The position numbers and the translations under genes are program-made. From NCBI GenBank assembly GCA_002633005.1, contig NMRA01000177.1:64001-124000 (forward strand): DNA of 60,000 bases, given 5' to 3'. A model generated the notes under the pieces. The model was given only the letters and a program-made list of their open reading frames with translations, made no database searches and had not been told where the DNA came from. The first letter of the stretch is position 1. The number at the start of each line of letters is the position of its first letter. Below, one piece after another: positions 21,112 through 33,600 of this stretch. The DNA is from Phoronis australis (taxonomy: Eukaryota; Phoronida; Phoronidae).

Positions 21112-22478
21112 AAATGCCACCCGATTTAATTAGTCTTTTTTGCCGTCTTAATCGGTCTATATCCACATCGCCTTTCATACGGTCGACCTTACCTTGCCTA
21201 GAGGTGTCGCGTTAACCTGTCAGGAAGGTGAGAAACGACGCAGCGACGTCAGTGGTTCATTTGCAGAGTGAATGCTGCTATGTTGCGGTGCTTCGTTCCC
21301 GCTTGTCCGAACTATGCAGCTGCGAGGAAAGTGAGTATATCGTTTTATCATCTTCCTCGAGAGTCGGGATGAGCTCTCGTCTAGGTCGGGATTGCGAGTT
21401 GCCACTTGGCTTGACGTTTATTACTGAGCGTTTTGTTTCAAAATGAATCATTCTCACCCTAACCAATAAGAAAATGAAACAAGGTCTGTCACATTAAATG
21501 CAATTTGTAATGCCTTTGGAGTGCTCGTGAGTGCAAATGATTTGAGAAGCCAGCAATAAATGAATCACTGCGTTACCGGCTTTAGGTGCAATAAACTAAT
21601 TGACGGGATACCGAGGCCGTGTGAGCTCATGCTAATTCAGTGTTTGCTGACAGAAACTGTTGTGAAACAACTCAGTTTCTATCCTACGGCCAGGTGTTAG
21701 GGGAATCTTTATTTACATTTACATTATTCAAGTAATGATTTTCAATGTACAACTGACGTTTCTATTGCCAAAGCGGAACCTGAATTCGCGAACCCCGACG
21801 ATCGGGGAGTAAGTAGATTTGCAGTTTCGTGGCTAATTCACCAACATAATCACGTGCACATTACTTCTTTGGCTCACTAGTATAGTATTTTCATGACTGG
21901 AAGCTTAGTTTCCAACTTTAGCTGGTTTATGTTCGTGATGTCTTCAGTCCCGCCGGCCGCGACGGGCCTGATCGGTTTCCGAGCCACTAGCCGGGATAAC
22001 GAGTGTGTGTTTAGAACTCAAAAATCACAAGTCTAAACAACACAAATCTAGGTTCTCCTGTCCGTATCTCACGGGAAAATACTTCGAATTTATCTTCGAA
22101 CAGACCCCTAACTCCTGCTACGGACCTTACCTGCCGAACTCTGTAGGCTACGGTGTGTCCAAAGTGACCAATAAATCCGTAACAGCGAAAACAACAACAC
22201 GTTTTTATACGAACTCGGTGTATTTTTAAGGGTTTTCAATCGAGGTTTGATGATTTATTGGTGTTAAACGATGAATTCAAGCGGTAAGTTGACACCAGTA
22301 ACCCGTGTTGTGAACTGCTGAACAGACAGCGTGTGAAACCAATTACGTCATTGGATAATTTCAACACCTCCGTCTGCCGTCAGGTTTCAGGTAACGCAAC
22401 CGTACGTGTCGTTATCGAGTAGAGCTACTCAATTTAAATTGATACAAATTAGGTTGTTTTTTGGGTGGCATGCTCCTT
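21112..22478 (+). mobile_element. Kolobok-like DNA transposon remnant, copy A (1.37 kb)
   Basis: It starts AGGAAAATGCCACCC and ends GGGTGGCATGCTCCT, inverted termini of about 15 bp. TTAA is directly outside both ends. The interior encodes a THAP-like zinc-finger start (21280-21372). TTAA duplications together with a THAP transposase are hallmarks of the Kolobok superfamily (established knowledge). There is no full transposase. It sits inside a 28-bp minisatellite. An inverted relative is copy B at 31571-33207. Confidence 0.75.
21280..21372 (+). pseudogene. THAP zinc-finger fragment of transposase (copy A)
   Basis: An ATG at 21280 opens MLRCFVPACPNYAAARKVSI then SFYHLPRESG and TGA. Cys-x4-Cys near the N-terminus, an aromatic/basic stretch and the SFYHLP motif (compare xSFHxFP) fit the N-terminal half of a THAP domain. 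The later Cys-x2-His pair and the catalytic part are absent. A remnant, not a working gene. Confidence 0.6.
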
Positions 22479-22481
22479 TAA

Positions 22482-22708
22482 TACTTCCATCCAATCAAAT
22501 CCATCCATTCATCGGTCCAATCAAATCCACCCATACGCCCGTCCAGTCACATCCATCCATATATCCGTCCAATCGAATCCATCCATACTTCTGTCCAATC
22601 GAATCCATCTATTCATCCGTCCAATCAAATCCATCCAAACATCCGTCCAATAAAATTTGTCCATACAACCGTCCAATCAAACCCATCGATACTTCCGTCT
22701 AATCAACA
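22482..22708. repeat. 28-bp minisatellite, right part
   Basis: About eight diverged units of 'CCGTCCAATCAAATCCATCC'. Because 28 is not a multiple of three, the reading frames cycle and produce spurious His/Pro/Ile-rich open frames. Confidence 0.9.
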
Positions 22709-23179
22709 TGCACCGGCAAAATTGAGATGCCAAAAAGGGAGATTTTAGCCATTCACCTAAAATCTCAAATTCACGACTGCCCAGCGTAAGAAAGGAGACC
22801 ATACTAACCGATAATCCGAATGCCCTTTCACTCTAGATTACAGAAATTCAGGTTAAAATATGACATGAACCAGATTTTTGTCTAAGTGGTAACTGGATTC
22901 ATGCCAAGAAGAATACATGCTCTGCCTGGCTGCACAAGAGCTGAGGCCAAATTTCACTCAAAACAACTTCAAGGAACTACTGAATACCATTTGTGACAAT
23001 CATTTCCCATTTAATCTCCAAAACTGCCGCGAAACCCGGCCCACCCCATTTTCTTCATTTTTGGGGGGCCTGAACCGTGGTCTTATGCCCCTACGTCTCG
23101 TGCCGTAAGATTACAAATTATGTTTATTCCTCATAGTTACAAATATGTCTAGAATTTTCTATAATCGGTGATAAATTAG
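22709..23179. other. Intergenic, no gene recognised
   Basis: No repeat or gene seen between the minisatellite and the second dispersed-repeat copy. Confidence 0.5.
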
Positions 23180-24450
23180 CATTAAGTCACTCCGTATCAA
23201 AACCAACAGGTACAGCCTATACCCTAAATCACAGATTTTTTTAGATTAAGCAAGAGTTTGTTTGGTAAGATGTAGAAAAGTCTCGCTTTTTAAGAATTTT
23301 CATCCAATTGTTCTCTTTTTATGACATGTACCTCCATTTTGCAACAAAATTGGGCGCCAAGTAGAAATGTTTGAAAGGACTATGATTGAACAACTTAATG
23401 GCGCACTTTTGAAAATTCATTTTCAAATTTGTATGCTTTGATTTTGTGTGGCAAAAACGGTTATTTTGAAGGTTTTCACCGAAGCCATTTTTGGCCAACG
23501 TTAGAACTTTGTAGCAGCCATATTGCACTTTTCCAAAACCTGACCTTATAACAGCTTGTTCAGTCATTCCTAACTTGTTCATAATCTGAAATAAAAAAAT
23601 CTTACCTCTCCCGTTGTTTTTGGTTAGGAAGTATTATACGAACCGCACTTGGTCCTATTTGCCGTTACTTAGTTGCCGTAACCACCAATAGGGGGCTCTT
23701 GGAACATGTAATTAGCTAGCAATGAACACGAGGTTAAAGTGTTGCATCTGTATCTTAGAGAAAAAGCACCAACATTATTAATTACCATTCTCTGAAAACC
23801 ACACTAATGATTATTGATTATTACAAAAATCATGTACTATAAATTGTGACTGGCATGCGTTCTTCGTCTATATAATAGATGGAGTCGCTTTTTGTTTACG
23901 GAGACTGGAAGCCAAATCTGCCTTGCTCTCGTTTTTTATCTTCTTTGTGAGAGCCACTGGCATAGCAAAGGGGAACCCAAGGGGTCTATGGCCCTCTGTT
24001 CAGTGCGAAAAATTCGTCAACTCGGTCAACAAAGGCTGTAATTTTGCGTTCATACTGTAGGTTGCTACGAATTTTAGTCTTCACCGGTCGCCAGAAATTT
24101 GGCGTTTGCACTCTCCCCGGTCAGAAAGCAATTCATGGAAGACAATTTTTTTAATGATTCAGTTCATGACAGACATTAGATCGCCAAAGTTTAACACAAG
24201 TAGGCCTAATGGTCTGGACTTCAAACATACCGGGTGACTGCGGCCTCTGAGGGGGCCGGGGGGCTCAGGTGCACCCAGGCGCCTTCCTAAGGCCGCCGGG
24301 GGGGCGTGCCAAACAGGTGCTGTCCAATCGGGGACACCACTGAGGCACCTGTTAACTGGGGTACATACCTACTGGCCGGTGGGTAGGGTGGGGGTGCCAC
24401 TTGGGGTGTCGACGGGAGGCAAGGAGGTGCTCGCTGGACTGACTGCTAGT
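23180..24450. repeat. Dispersed ~1.2-1.3 kb repeat, copy 2
   Basis: Second copy of the 18732-19968 sequence in direct orientation, diverged by substitutions and small indels. Boundaries are approximate; no target duplication was identified. Confidence 0.8.
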
Positions 24451-25370
24451 GTCATTTGAGTTGAAAAACGGGACAACTTGATTGAAAAGCGGGACATCCG
24501 GATAAAGAGCATGAAAACAGGAGGGTGAAATCATGTATTCGCCACAACACACAAAAACGTACCAACAGCGTTTTTTGTGGAACGGGAGACATAACACTCA
24601 AAACTGAAGCGCCCAATAGCCAGCGTTTTTTGTTTTTAAGTCGAATGGGAAATTGCAGGTAACCCGAAAAGCCTTGAAGGGTTTTGTTTATTCATTTTAG
24701 TCGAACGGTAAAAAGGGCTATGTCACAAGGGAATATATATGATAATATGGCAATTTTGCATATATTTCACTCACATGTCTTTCTGGACATTTGCTGATTG
24801 GGAGGGGGGGGGGGGCATATGATGTACAGTAAGCCTAGATTTGCCCGAATTTTCTCAACTGACGTAAAATGCTCCGAAGGTGAGTCATCGCAAACATGGC
24901 ATTGTTTTTTTGTGTTGCCACGGTCGGGCTTGGCCAGTCGCAAACTACTACTACTCAAATGTGCTGACTTTGCTTGCAGTTTTTGCAAACGGCGGTTGTC
25001 AAAGAAATTTGACGAAATGTGGAATATGCGTCCTTCGCACAATGAGTTTTAAAAATGCCTGCATTATAAAAAGACCACCCCCTGTTCTTTTCACGTTTCC
25101 TGACAGGCATTAGCAGGCCAAAATTAAAGAAATTTGTCGATAGAAAAACCACCTCCAAAATGGCGACTTCGACGTCTGTTTTGGCTGCCGCCAGGTTAAG
25201 ATCTCAAGGGTCGGTCTCGTTTCAAAATCAACCAATGGCATTTATGTACAAACTAGATCATTAGGTTAGTTAATAAGATGGCGTAGAGAGCAAGGCATGT
25301 GTGTGGAAAATGTTAACGATTATGCACATGCTGCTGACTTCTTTTTTGTAAATGAATTTTAGTATAGTAT
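24451..25370. other. Intergenic, no gene recognised
   Basis: Includes a G-run at about 24802-24815. The ATG at 25159 followed by a GTTAAG donor-like site was considered as an exon and not accepted. Confidence 0.5.
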
Positions 25371-25374
25371 TTCA

Positions 25375-25650
25375 ATGCCCAAAAGACCAAATCCGTTTTT
25401 GTGTTGGCAATAATGACGGGATTGCTTTGGAAATCGTCTTAAGTTAAGGTTTGACAAAGAGAGAATTATGAGTTTCTGAGTGATTCACCAATTCACGATT
25501 AAAATTGACATCTTACCCGCAGTTTCTGTTTTTTCATCGTCACTCAGGTTCCATTTTCTTTAAAAAATGAAGTAAATTTTCATCATTGCACAGTGGAGCA
25601 GACGACGGAAACGGAGTCGTAGTGCGCAGCGCCACTGCCGGTCGCCTGGG
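25375..25650. repeat. Interspersed repeat, inverted relative of 44470-44725
   Basis: The reverse complement of 44470-44725 aligns along about 250 bp. Shared landmarks: 'GTTTTTTCATCGTCACTCAG', 'CACAGTGGAGCAGACGACGG' and 'GTAGTGCGCAGCGCCACTGC'. Probably the interior of the element whose end lies at 26939. Confidence 0.8.
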
Positions 25651-26029
25651 ATATCGCGGGAGAGCTTGCGTGCTGGCTATACTGACCACCTAGCGGCACG
25701 CAGGGAACCAGCGAGGGTCATCGTTACCTTAATAAAACAAGGCACAATTTTTATTATTTGTTCATTTCAATATCAAATAACGATTGCGTAATATTTGGAA
25801 TTACTAGAGTTTTCCATACATACTTGTTTTTAACAGTATCAGCTGAGGTGTTTTCTTTAAAACCACATTTTATTTACAAATTGTATCTCTTCCTGATTAT
25901 ACTTGTACAAACAGTTCTCCAGGAAGTCAGTTTTAATGAGACATAGCATCTTTAAACGTCAAGTTCAACTCGCTGAAATTTGCAGACTGTTTCAGGTAGA
26001 TGCTCCCGGGTTTACTTGTGACTAATTTC

Positions 26030-26240
26030 GAATATAGGCGCAGTTTCGCAAACAGACGCCTGTGTCTAATTAAAGATATAGGTGTAGTTTCTCAGACAGG
26101 CGCATTGAACTACTTATGAATTTTGGATTCAGCTTCACAGATAGACGCACGTAAAGCGTAACTTCGCTGAAACGTATATGAGCCTCATTCTGGATATATG
26201 TGCAGCTTCACAGACAGGAGCGTGAGTCTAACTGCGCGCA
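26030..26240. repeat. Degenerate ~55-65-bp tandem repeat
   Basis: Three to four diverged units around 'GATATAGGCGCAGTTTCRCAGACAGGCGC' (e.g. 'GCAGTTTCGCAAACAGACGC', 'GCAGCTTCACAGACAGGAGC'). No coding frame. Confidence 0.45.
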
Positions 26241-26885
26241 TGTAGGCCTAAAGTACAAAACAGAAGCATGCACTGTTCCAATAATTGCACTCACGAATTG
26301 ATCTTTCCAAGGCTTGACTCGATACTAGCTAAACAACACGTGTAGAACAATAAAATTTAGAGACGGTTTTATTAAACAAATCGATCAGTTGGTAAGGTAA
26401 ACTACATTCGACTTGCCGTCTTATATAAGTTTTTTTTCTTGAAGGCATTGCACATGCATCGTTGTGAGATGGCAAGGTTTTTGAAAATGAGATGTATTTA
26501 TTTTTTTAAAAAATTCATGGTATTTATAATTGGCATAAAGAGTAAGGGGTATGGGGAGAGGAGTGGTGTTGAACGTGCGTGCTTTCGCGTGTACATGTAC
26601 GTGTGTGTGTGCGTGCGAATGTGTGTGTTTTTGAGTGAGCGAATCGTTCTTGTCCGTGTATTTTAATAACAAGGAGGAATCAAAAATAAGTCGCACTTCA
26701 AAAACACTTGCCTCGAAAGTTGCGGGGGCCGGCGATGTGACCTGGTGTTCGGAAAACTAACGGCAACACAATTCCGCCTCGCTTCTGACCCCCCCCCCTC
26801 CCTCTTCGTCCGCTGCCATTCCTAGTTGGTGAACTCCATATTTCCTCACGCTTCACGCTGTTGCTCTTTGATTTTGCTTGCACCA

Positions 26886-26939
26886 GCCAAGGGGGGGAGG
26901 GGGGCGGCCCCCTGGGCTCCCCTCCTAAATCCGCCTGTG
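26886..26939 (-). mobile_element. Terminus of GGCGGATTTAG-ended element
   Basis: Read on the minus strand it begins CACAGGCGGATTTAGGAGGG and continues GGGAGCCCAGGGGGC, matching the left end of the element at 44299. The partner end is not certain. Confidence 0.55.
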
Positions 26940-27307
26940 CGAGTCTCTGAGAAAGTCCAACCGTCCTGTTCGATCACCGGCCGACTGTTTATAGCACCGG
27001 CCATCGTGTCTTGGGTGTAGTTTTTTTGGGTGAGGCCACTGCGCTCTGAAGTCTGGACAACACGATTGGTCGTCTGCCATTTGGTTTTGCAGTCCAGTCA
27101 ACTGGTTTTGAAATCCGGGCAAGTGGTTTTTGAAGTCTGAACAATTATCGATTCCACCTTGAATGACTGGGTCTTTCGAAAGGTGGCATGCTATTGGTTA
27201 AGTGCAGTGACAAATTCTCCAATAAGAAATGCTCTTGATCGTTAAGTCAACTCAGCAGAAGTGAAACCAACTCCACTGTCGAATTTTTACATTTTCTTCA
27301 GACTGTA

Positions 27308-27626
27308 ATGATGTTTGCGCTGTCAACTCTGGTAGCTGTCTGTAATATTGTTTCAATAGTATTTGTCAATGAGGTGTACACTGGCGGTACACGTTTCGGT
27401 AACATGGCTAAAGACACCCGCAGAGTCTGTTCGGACAACAGTGAAGTTGTGCGACCCATTGAGTCTATCATCAAATGTGCTGCCGAATGTTCTCGTGTTG
27501 GCTCGTGTAATGCCTTTGCGTACATGAACTTGGAGAAACTTTGCCTGACGTACAATACCGATGAAAACGATGCGAGCAATTTGGAACCTGCTAGCGGATG
27601 GGTTTACTTCGAAAAAGTTTTCATAG
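27308..27626 (+). CDS. FReD gene exon 1: signal peptide and PAN/apple-like module
   Basis: Two tandem ATGs (27308, 27311) open a hydrophobic leader, [20 protein letters not shown]. The module then reads [36 protein letters not shown] and GWVYFEKVF. It ends in phase 1 before GTACGA. A TTTTCTTCAG stretch just before the ATG (ends 27300) could be an acceptor, so an untranslated upstream exon is possible. Confidence 0.88.
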
Positions 27627-30600
27627 GTACGAGTACGTGTTTAAACTTTATAGTGAAATTAGGCCTACTTAGCTTAGTGTATGTTTCGCGGCTCCTTGAA
27701 TTGTGAGGGCCTGGTGGTTGTAGACTTAGGTCTAGAAGATACCGATCTATTTTGTCTCTTCATTGCTCATAAAAATGAGCTCGAGTAACTTAGGAGGCCC
27801 TGTCAACAAAGGATTAGATTTGCCCGTCGTTCCTATCGCACTTAACTTTTTGCATCAGGTTGATTTTTCTCTTAGTATTAGTGATACCTTTATAGCGACA
27901 CTCTCCTTGTACACTGCGCTGGCGTTCGTTAGTAGCAAATGCTCTGGCACAAGCCTTTCCTTACAGATTTTATACGTGTCGTCGTATTACACTGTATATA
28001 GGATATTTAGAATAGTACAGTGTACCAAAATAACAAAAACAAACAGTGCATCTACCGCATAAAAACAAAATAACACACAAACGGTGTTTATGAATTCTCT
28101 GCAATGCGAAAGTACATTATGTACAGAATAGTAACAAAGATAACAAACAGTGTTTGATGAATTCTCTACAGCCTTCTTTAAATGCCAAAGTAATGGCACT
28201 TATCAGGCTAGTCAACTCATGTGACTTACTTCCAATTACAGAAGTCAATACAGTAAGGAACTTGACTGTATTTTCGGCTTGCACTAAGCCGACTGCGGTC
28301 TGAACGACGTCGGCTTCTTATCAATGCTTTAAGTCCACACAGGATATGTGATGATATCTATTCCCGCGACATCGGTTGATCAGCGAAGCCGAGATTCGAG
28401 GAATAAAAACATACTAACATTTCATACTACTAGAAGTTTCTGTGTCCAGAAAGCCCGCACTGCAGCATGGACGTATTGATGGCACAGATTTACTAAAAAA
28501 ACACCGTATTATCCATTTACTTGTTACTTTAAAAGACATTCACATTTTATTGCCTGGTCTTCATAGAGTGTACCGTGATGTAAAACTTGGCTTGTTAACT
28601 CTACCTCCGCATTACCGTGCTTAGATCCGGTAAGATTGTCTCCACATGTAACCAGATGAGGCATTTTCAAAATAAAATAAAACATGAGATTTTCTTGTTA
28701 TATCAGGTATCAAAATCAATGCCAAATGACTTTTCTATTTTTGCTAACTTATGCTTGCCTTACTAGTAAATTGCCTCTTTGCCGAACTATTTTTCAGCGG
28801 ACTCAGGAAATGTCGATTTTCAAGACTTGTCGTTTGGCAATGTTAGCCGGGTCGCCGATTTTCACGGGTGAGCTGACACGTGGAAGAGACGGTCTCGCCA
28901 CCTGGGCCCGGTCTCCAATCTTTTTACTCGAAATGGAACTCGAAATTAGGTTTGGCATTTTCTACTCAACTTTTGGGAGGACTCAAGATAAGTGTCTATT
29001 ATTCTATGCTCGAGTACACAATAACTTACGTAGATAATTTATTGCCCTTAGTTCACAGTTTGTAAACCCAATATTAAAGCAATAAGTTCGAGTTTTTACT
29101 CAAATTTGTAGCACGAATATAAGGGTCTTCAAGGGCAAACTTGAACTAGAAACTCCTATGCATAAACTATGATGTATTCGAGCACAGTCTGATAACCAAT
29201 TATCTTAAGTTAGCACAAAAGGAGCAGAGAAATTGCCAAAAATAGTTTCAAGTTCGTTTCGAGTACAAAGATTAGAGACCGGGCCCTGGTGACTGCCTGT
29301 ACTTAACTCACTCCTCGCTACAGTTCACGCGCTACGCAATGTGTAACTCGAGGCTATAGGAACTTGTATTGATGAAACGTTCAGAAATACTTTGTCGAAA
29401 GCATTATTTTAGTTCAAGAATTACCACGGATCGTTCATAACCGTCCAAATTTCCAAAATCGTACAAAAAGTGTCACCCGGCCGCTTGCCACCCGCTGCTT
29501 TTGCTTTGCTGCTATAGCTTCCATACCCTTGCTTTTCACACTTTTCTGTCTTATTGTAAAACCGGCTTCTACTAGAAGCTGTGCGGCGATACCATTTGCA
29601 TCACTTCAGGGAGTTTTGTAACCTCAAATTTCCATTCGGAGGTGAACTTTGGCCGCGCATGTGCAAACTTCAGTCATTCGACCAATCATTGTCTCGATTG
29701 AAAGTCACATGACTTGCTATATGACTGAAGTCCACACTTGTGTAGGTAATGTTCATCCCGGGGGTAAACTGAGACTACCCAGGGTGTTCCAAATGCGACG
29801 ATGCATGTAAGAAGGCCCATTTCTCATTGACGGGTGAAAATCATATGCATGTTGTAGTTTTCAGGTAATTTAATCAGATAACCCCTTTTAGATTGTTCGG
29901 AACTGCATAGTGCCGGCACCAAGGAAAATGGTGTTTACACCATCAGTCCCGGCGATGGGAGCAGTGAACTAAAGGCTTACTGTGACATGGTGACAGACGG
30001 TGGCGGATGGACGGTAAGTTATTGATTGCATGAAAACGTTGCATAACTTCTAACATTCGTTGTTTTGAGTCGCATCAATTCAAATATCCCATGACACTAT
30101 ATTTTTTCAAGTCTTTGGTTAACACCAAAGAATTTAAAAATATGGCTTTATATCCACAGAAATAATGCCTGACGTCAGTAAGTATTTTTCCGATTTTCAG
30201 AAATGTCACGCAAATAAATTTTGCACACGAAACTTTCAATATCAGTTTTTATAAGCTACAAGGTTGAGTCTGGAGTTTTATGCTCGGAATATGTCCCGAA
30301 AATAACAGGTGCGTCGCAAGCTCCGTTTCCAGAGATACAAAGGAGACCGTGTATAGGCGATATAAGGTCATTTATTATGACTGATAAGGTACAGAAATAT
30401 GAGTGTACAAATAACATAAAGATAAAATAATAATCTCTGGAAAGATGGGCAATAAAAAGCGCCAGCACTCAGGTAAGAGGAACTACCCAGGGTAGAGGGT
30501 GNTTTTGAGTCGCATCAATTCAAATATCCCATGACACTATATTTTTTCAAGTCTTTGGTTAACACCAAAGAATTTAAAAATATGGCTTTATATCCACAGA

Positions 30601-33600
30601 AATAATGCCCGACGTCAGTAAGTATTTTTTCCGATTTTCAGAAATGTCACGCAAATAAATTTTGCACACGAAACTTTCAATATCAGTTTTTATAAGCTAC
30701 AAGGTTGAGTCTGGAGTTTTCTGTGATGTTCTTTTAGCCCTAGGCGGGTTCTTTTGCAGCGGCAAGCTTGTCGGCTGGGCACACGGAATTCTCCTATATA
30801 CAGTAGATCTCGCTCGGTTGCAGTTTACAATAGGCTCATCTTGAATTGAACTCTCCTCTATCGCGGAGGATGAAAAATAGATTGCAGGACTAACCTACTT
30901 TCCAAAATGTCGGGCACTAATGAGTTGATTCACATTCGAAGAATAAGTCATTGCGCCTTCAGCACTGACGTTTGCACTGTTTCCTAATTCCTTGCTGTCA
31001 GCATCGCAAATCAAAGTGCAAGCTTGCATTTTAATGGAATACCTTATAATTAGGATGTCAGGTATTGAATAGTACACTTCCCTGTAAAGTAGCCGATCAA
31101 GTATTGTGCTATTTCAAGCCTTGAATTTAAGATTAATAGAGTTGACTTTCAGGTGTTTCAACGGCGACAAGATGGTTCGGAAGACTTTTATCTCGACTGG
31201 AACGATTATAAAAACGGGTTTGGCAACTTGGTAACGGAATTTTGGTTGGGTAAGTTGGCGTATAATTGTCTTACTTCATTCATGATCTCAATTCAAGGGA
31301 ATGAGGCGTGCTTTGAATTTACCCTAAAGTTAAATAAGATTTTCTCGCTAAGTTGTGCATTTAACTGAATATCCACACAACCGTTTTCTAGAGTTAAACT
31401 CAGTAAAACTATAAATTTTCTGTAAGTGCAGTTCCTGTAGAATTTGACTTTATATTGTAGGACGTGTCCCCTCAATAATTTACAGGCCTCGAGGGCCCCA
31501 AACTGTGGAGGGGATCAGTTGGCAACCAATGGCACTCTGTTTCTTTATTACTTATATCGTTTCTTCTTAAAGGAGAATGGCACCCAAAAAACAACCTATT
31601 TTGTATCAAGTAGATCGAGTAGCTCTACGGTACTCGATAACGACATGTTCGGTTGCGTTTCCTGACACCTGACGGCAGACGGAGGTGTTGAAATTATCCA
31701 ATTACGTAATTGGTTTCACACGCAGTCTGTTCAGCAGTTCAAAACAAGGGTTAGTGGTGTCAGCTTATCGCTTGAAATCATCGTTTAACACCAATAAATC
31801 ATCAACCTTCGATGTAAAACCCTTAAAAATACACCGAGTTCTTATCAAAACGTGTTGTTTTATTTCGCTGTTATACAAAGCTGCTGCAAAGTTTGGCAGA
31901 CCAATTTACCAAGGTCCGTAGTAGGAGTTTGAGGTCTGTTCGGAGATAAATTCGAAGTATTCTTCCGTGAAATACAGACAGGAGAACCTAGATCTGTCGT
32001 TTATACTTGTGATTTTTTGAGTTCTAAACACACAAAACGCTTGTTATCCCGGCCACATGGCTCGGAACCCGATCACATGGCCGGGCGTCGCGGCCGGACT
32101 GACTCGTTATCCCGGCCAGTGGCTCGGAACCCGATCAGGCCCATTGTGGCCTCCGGGACTGACACGAACATCGATAAACCAGCTTGAGTTGGAAACTAAA
32201 CCTCCAGTCACGAAAAGACTATAACAGTGAGCCAAAGAAATAATGTGCACGTAATTATTTATGTGAATTAGCCACGAAATTACTGAAAATCTACTTACTT
32301 GTCGGGGATCACGAATTTTCCACAGACCGTCAGGGCAAAGGTTGTACATTAATAATGATTTGAATAATGTATTTGTATTTCTAATTAAAGATTGCCCTAA
32401 CATGTGACCATAGCATATAAAATCGAGTAATTGTTTCACAACAGCTTTCTGTCAGCCAACACTGAATTAGCATGCGTTCACACGGCCTCGGTGCCCGGTC
32501 AGTTACCTTTGTTGCCGGCATCAAAAGCCGGTAACGCAGTGGTTTATTCATTGATGGCTTCTCAAAACATTCGCACTCACGAGCACTCCAAGGCATTACA
32601 AATTGTATCTAATGAGACAGACTTTGTTTCAGTTTCATATAAGCATTGATTAGGATGAGAATAATTCATTTTGAAAGAGAACGCAGAACAATAAACGTCT
32701 ACGTGGCAACTCGCCCGGCGGCGCCAATCCCGCCTTTGTCAAGAGCTCATCCGATGAAGACTTCACGGGTCGGATCTTTAGGTTTCACGGGCTATCAGCT
32801 CGAACCGGAATACACTGATCAAAAAATACTAGAGAGGCGCTGGAATTCGTCACAGACACGGAGATGTTTTACGGCCTCGTACTTGCTATTAACAACGCAC
32901 CTTTCATTCTTCACAACCGCGAGCCACTTCCTAAGCATTTCGGGGGCTCGAGGAAGTCAAAAAAACGATATACCCGCTTTCTTCGCAGCTTCTGAATCAT
33001 AGTTTGGACAAGCGGGAACGATGCACCGCAATATAGCGGCATTCACTCTGCAGACGAACCACTGACGTCGCTGCGTTGTTTCTCACCTTCCTCACAGGTT
33101 AATGCGACACCTCTCGGCAAGGCGAGGTCGACCGTATAAGAGGCGATATGGATATAGGCCGATTAACACGGTAAAAAAGACTAATTAAATCGGGTGGCAT
33201 TCTCCTTTAAAGACCCTCATAGATGGGAGTCCCAATATTGGAATCCGTTGCCTGCCCTTTTTTGTGAAAATGGAAAGCCTCTACGTTAAGGAAGGTCACC
33301 TCTTGTTAAAGGGACCCAACACATACGGGATTCTTTCAGGGATGGTGCAGTGGCGGATTTAGAGGGGGGTTATGGTCCCCCTAAAACTCTCCCAGATTCC
33401 ATTTGGTAGTTTGGAGGTGCGAATATCTGACTGGCAAAATCCTGGCTAATACACTGCCCTGGCCCCCCTAAATAAAAATCCTGGATTCGCCCTTGGGGTG
33501 GCAGGCAAATTGTGAATTACACAAATACAATATTCCCGACTGTTTTATAAAAATCAAAATATCGATACATTCTCACACCGAATTACAAGAAAAGTTGTCA

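Noticed and set aside
22406-22702. His/Pro/Ile-rich open frames
   Set aside because: Frame-cycling artefact of the 28-bp minisatellite.
20938-22708. CRISPR-like regular array
   Set aside because: Contiguous diverged tandem units without unique spacers, in an animal genome.
25159-25193. ATG GCG ... AG|GTTAAG, exon-like start (MATSTSVLAAA)
   Set aside because: Only 12 codons, no partner exon found, within transposon debris.
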